64,000 bases of DNA from Arion vulgaris (Eukaryota > Mollusca > Gastropoda > Stylommatophora > Arionidae): NCBI GenBank assembly GCA_020796225.1, contig CM036762.1, forward strand, positions 56,321,740 to 56,385,739, given 5' to 3'. The position numbers were made by a program, and so were the translations under genes. Positions 63,476 to 64,000 of this stretch are shown piece by piece; the first letter of the stretch is position 1, and each line of letters begins with the position of its first letter. The notes beneath the pieces were generated by a model. That model was not told where the DNA came from and made no database searches. It saw nothing but the letters and a program-made list of their open reading frames with translations.

Positions 63476-64000
63476 TGCGGTATATTTCTCAATATGATGC
63501 AGGTCTTCGAAATGCCGCCCTTAAATGTTTTTCTTTAAAATAACCTTCAATTGTGATTTTGATTTCGCTGTTTATGCCGCCCCCTTACGGTACCGCCTGA
63601 TGCGACCGCCTCTTTGTATCATAGCATGGCACGCCCTGAGAGAGTGTGCCCATACCGAGATTTAAAGGACACAGTTAAGAGGAAATAGAGAGAGATATCT
63701 CACAGTTACAAATGTAATGTTTCACGAAACCTAACAGAGCGTTCAGTAACATATTCCGCACCGTTTAGCAATCCACTGAAAACCTTCCCAGAGATAGTAG
63801 TATTGAAGCTGGCATTCTCTAAAGCAGACGACACACATCGCTTGGTGAAGGCAACCTCACTTTTCTACCTCACGACTACCGTATTCTAACCCCCAGGGCT
63901 TACCACAAGATCTTAGCTAGAGAAAGACAAAATGTTGTTGGATCATCAGTGTTAGTATTGATAAACGGATTACTAAAATTACTAATGTTGTTGGGATGAA
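63476..64000. other. No recognised gene
   Basis: Contains gccgcc-type short repeats around 63510-63610 and otherwise unrecognised sequence to the window end. Confidence 0.38.

Overview
The window looks like intergenic, repeat-dominated DNA from an invertebrate animal. It is AT-rich and contains no operons, bacterial-style genes, rRNA or CRISPR. It is packed with tRNA-derived SINEs, 5'-truncated LINE fragments, small hAT-type DNA transposons and very long minisatellites. The LINE protein fragments (RT with F/YADD-type box, C-terminal 'RRRW-x-GH-x-RM' and 'GRPR-x-TW-R' blocks, RNase H tail with a C-x-C 'EH-LQDCP' motif) resemble elements common in molluscs and other lophotrochozoans. A gastropod-like mollusc is my guess, not a proof. 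I found no convincing host protein-coding exon; nearly every open frame longer than 60 codons lies in a transposon relic or a tandem array.

Layout. 1-5.2 kb: a 26-bp array, a nested SINE pair, three minus-strand LINE 3' ends, a foldback element, an RNase H-LINE tail and a SINE with a perfect 12-bp target duplication. 5.6-8.2 kb: an 85-bp triplicate and a 2-kb array of degenerate ~31-bp units. 8.8-12.9 kb: two interrupted copies of the dominant interspersed repeat (called REP-1 here), an 80-bp array made from LINE coding sequence, and a 32-bp array. 13-15 kb: a LINE reverse transcriptase split by a hAT MITE that itself contains a SINE. 16-24.6 kb: SINEs, LINE relics, a 74-bp LINE-derived array, a 31-bp array and three hAT MITEs. 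25.8-31 kb: LINE C-termini, an RNase H pseudogene, and 21-, 37- and 22-bp arrays. 31-37 kb: REP-1, a SINE inside a minisatellite, GTA-rich microsatellites, a young LINE copy, a hAT MITE and an AT-rich 31-bp array. 37-47.5 kb: tandem REP-1 copies, two unrelated 54-bp arrays (one LINE-derived, one open on both strands), a LINE interrupted by two other repeats, and a foldback element around a LINE. 47.6-53 kb: LINE relics including a 1-kb RT fragment nearly identical to the 34.5-kb copy. 54.07-59.33 kb: a 44-bp array of about 119 units with a higher-order duplication. 59.4-64 kb: more LINE and SINE relics and a 32-bp array.

How the parts interact. This is a record of nested transposition. SINEs sit in LINEs, MITEs in LINEs and SINEs in MITEs, several with readable target-site duplications. 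A recurring pattern is that minisatellite units are pieces of LINE coding sequence (28, 54, 74 and 80 bp units), so dead LINEs appear to seed tandem arrays. REP-1 (12 copies here) carries three possible hairpins and no tRNA promoter that I can see; it is the best candidate for an undescribed element. Family names (SINE-A to -I, LINE-A to -J, REP-1 to -4) are local labels only.
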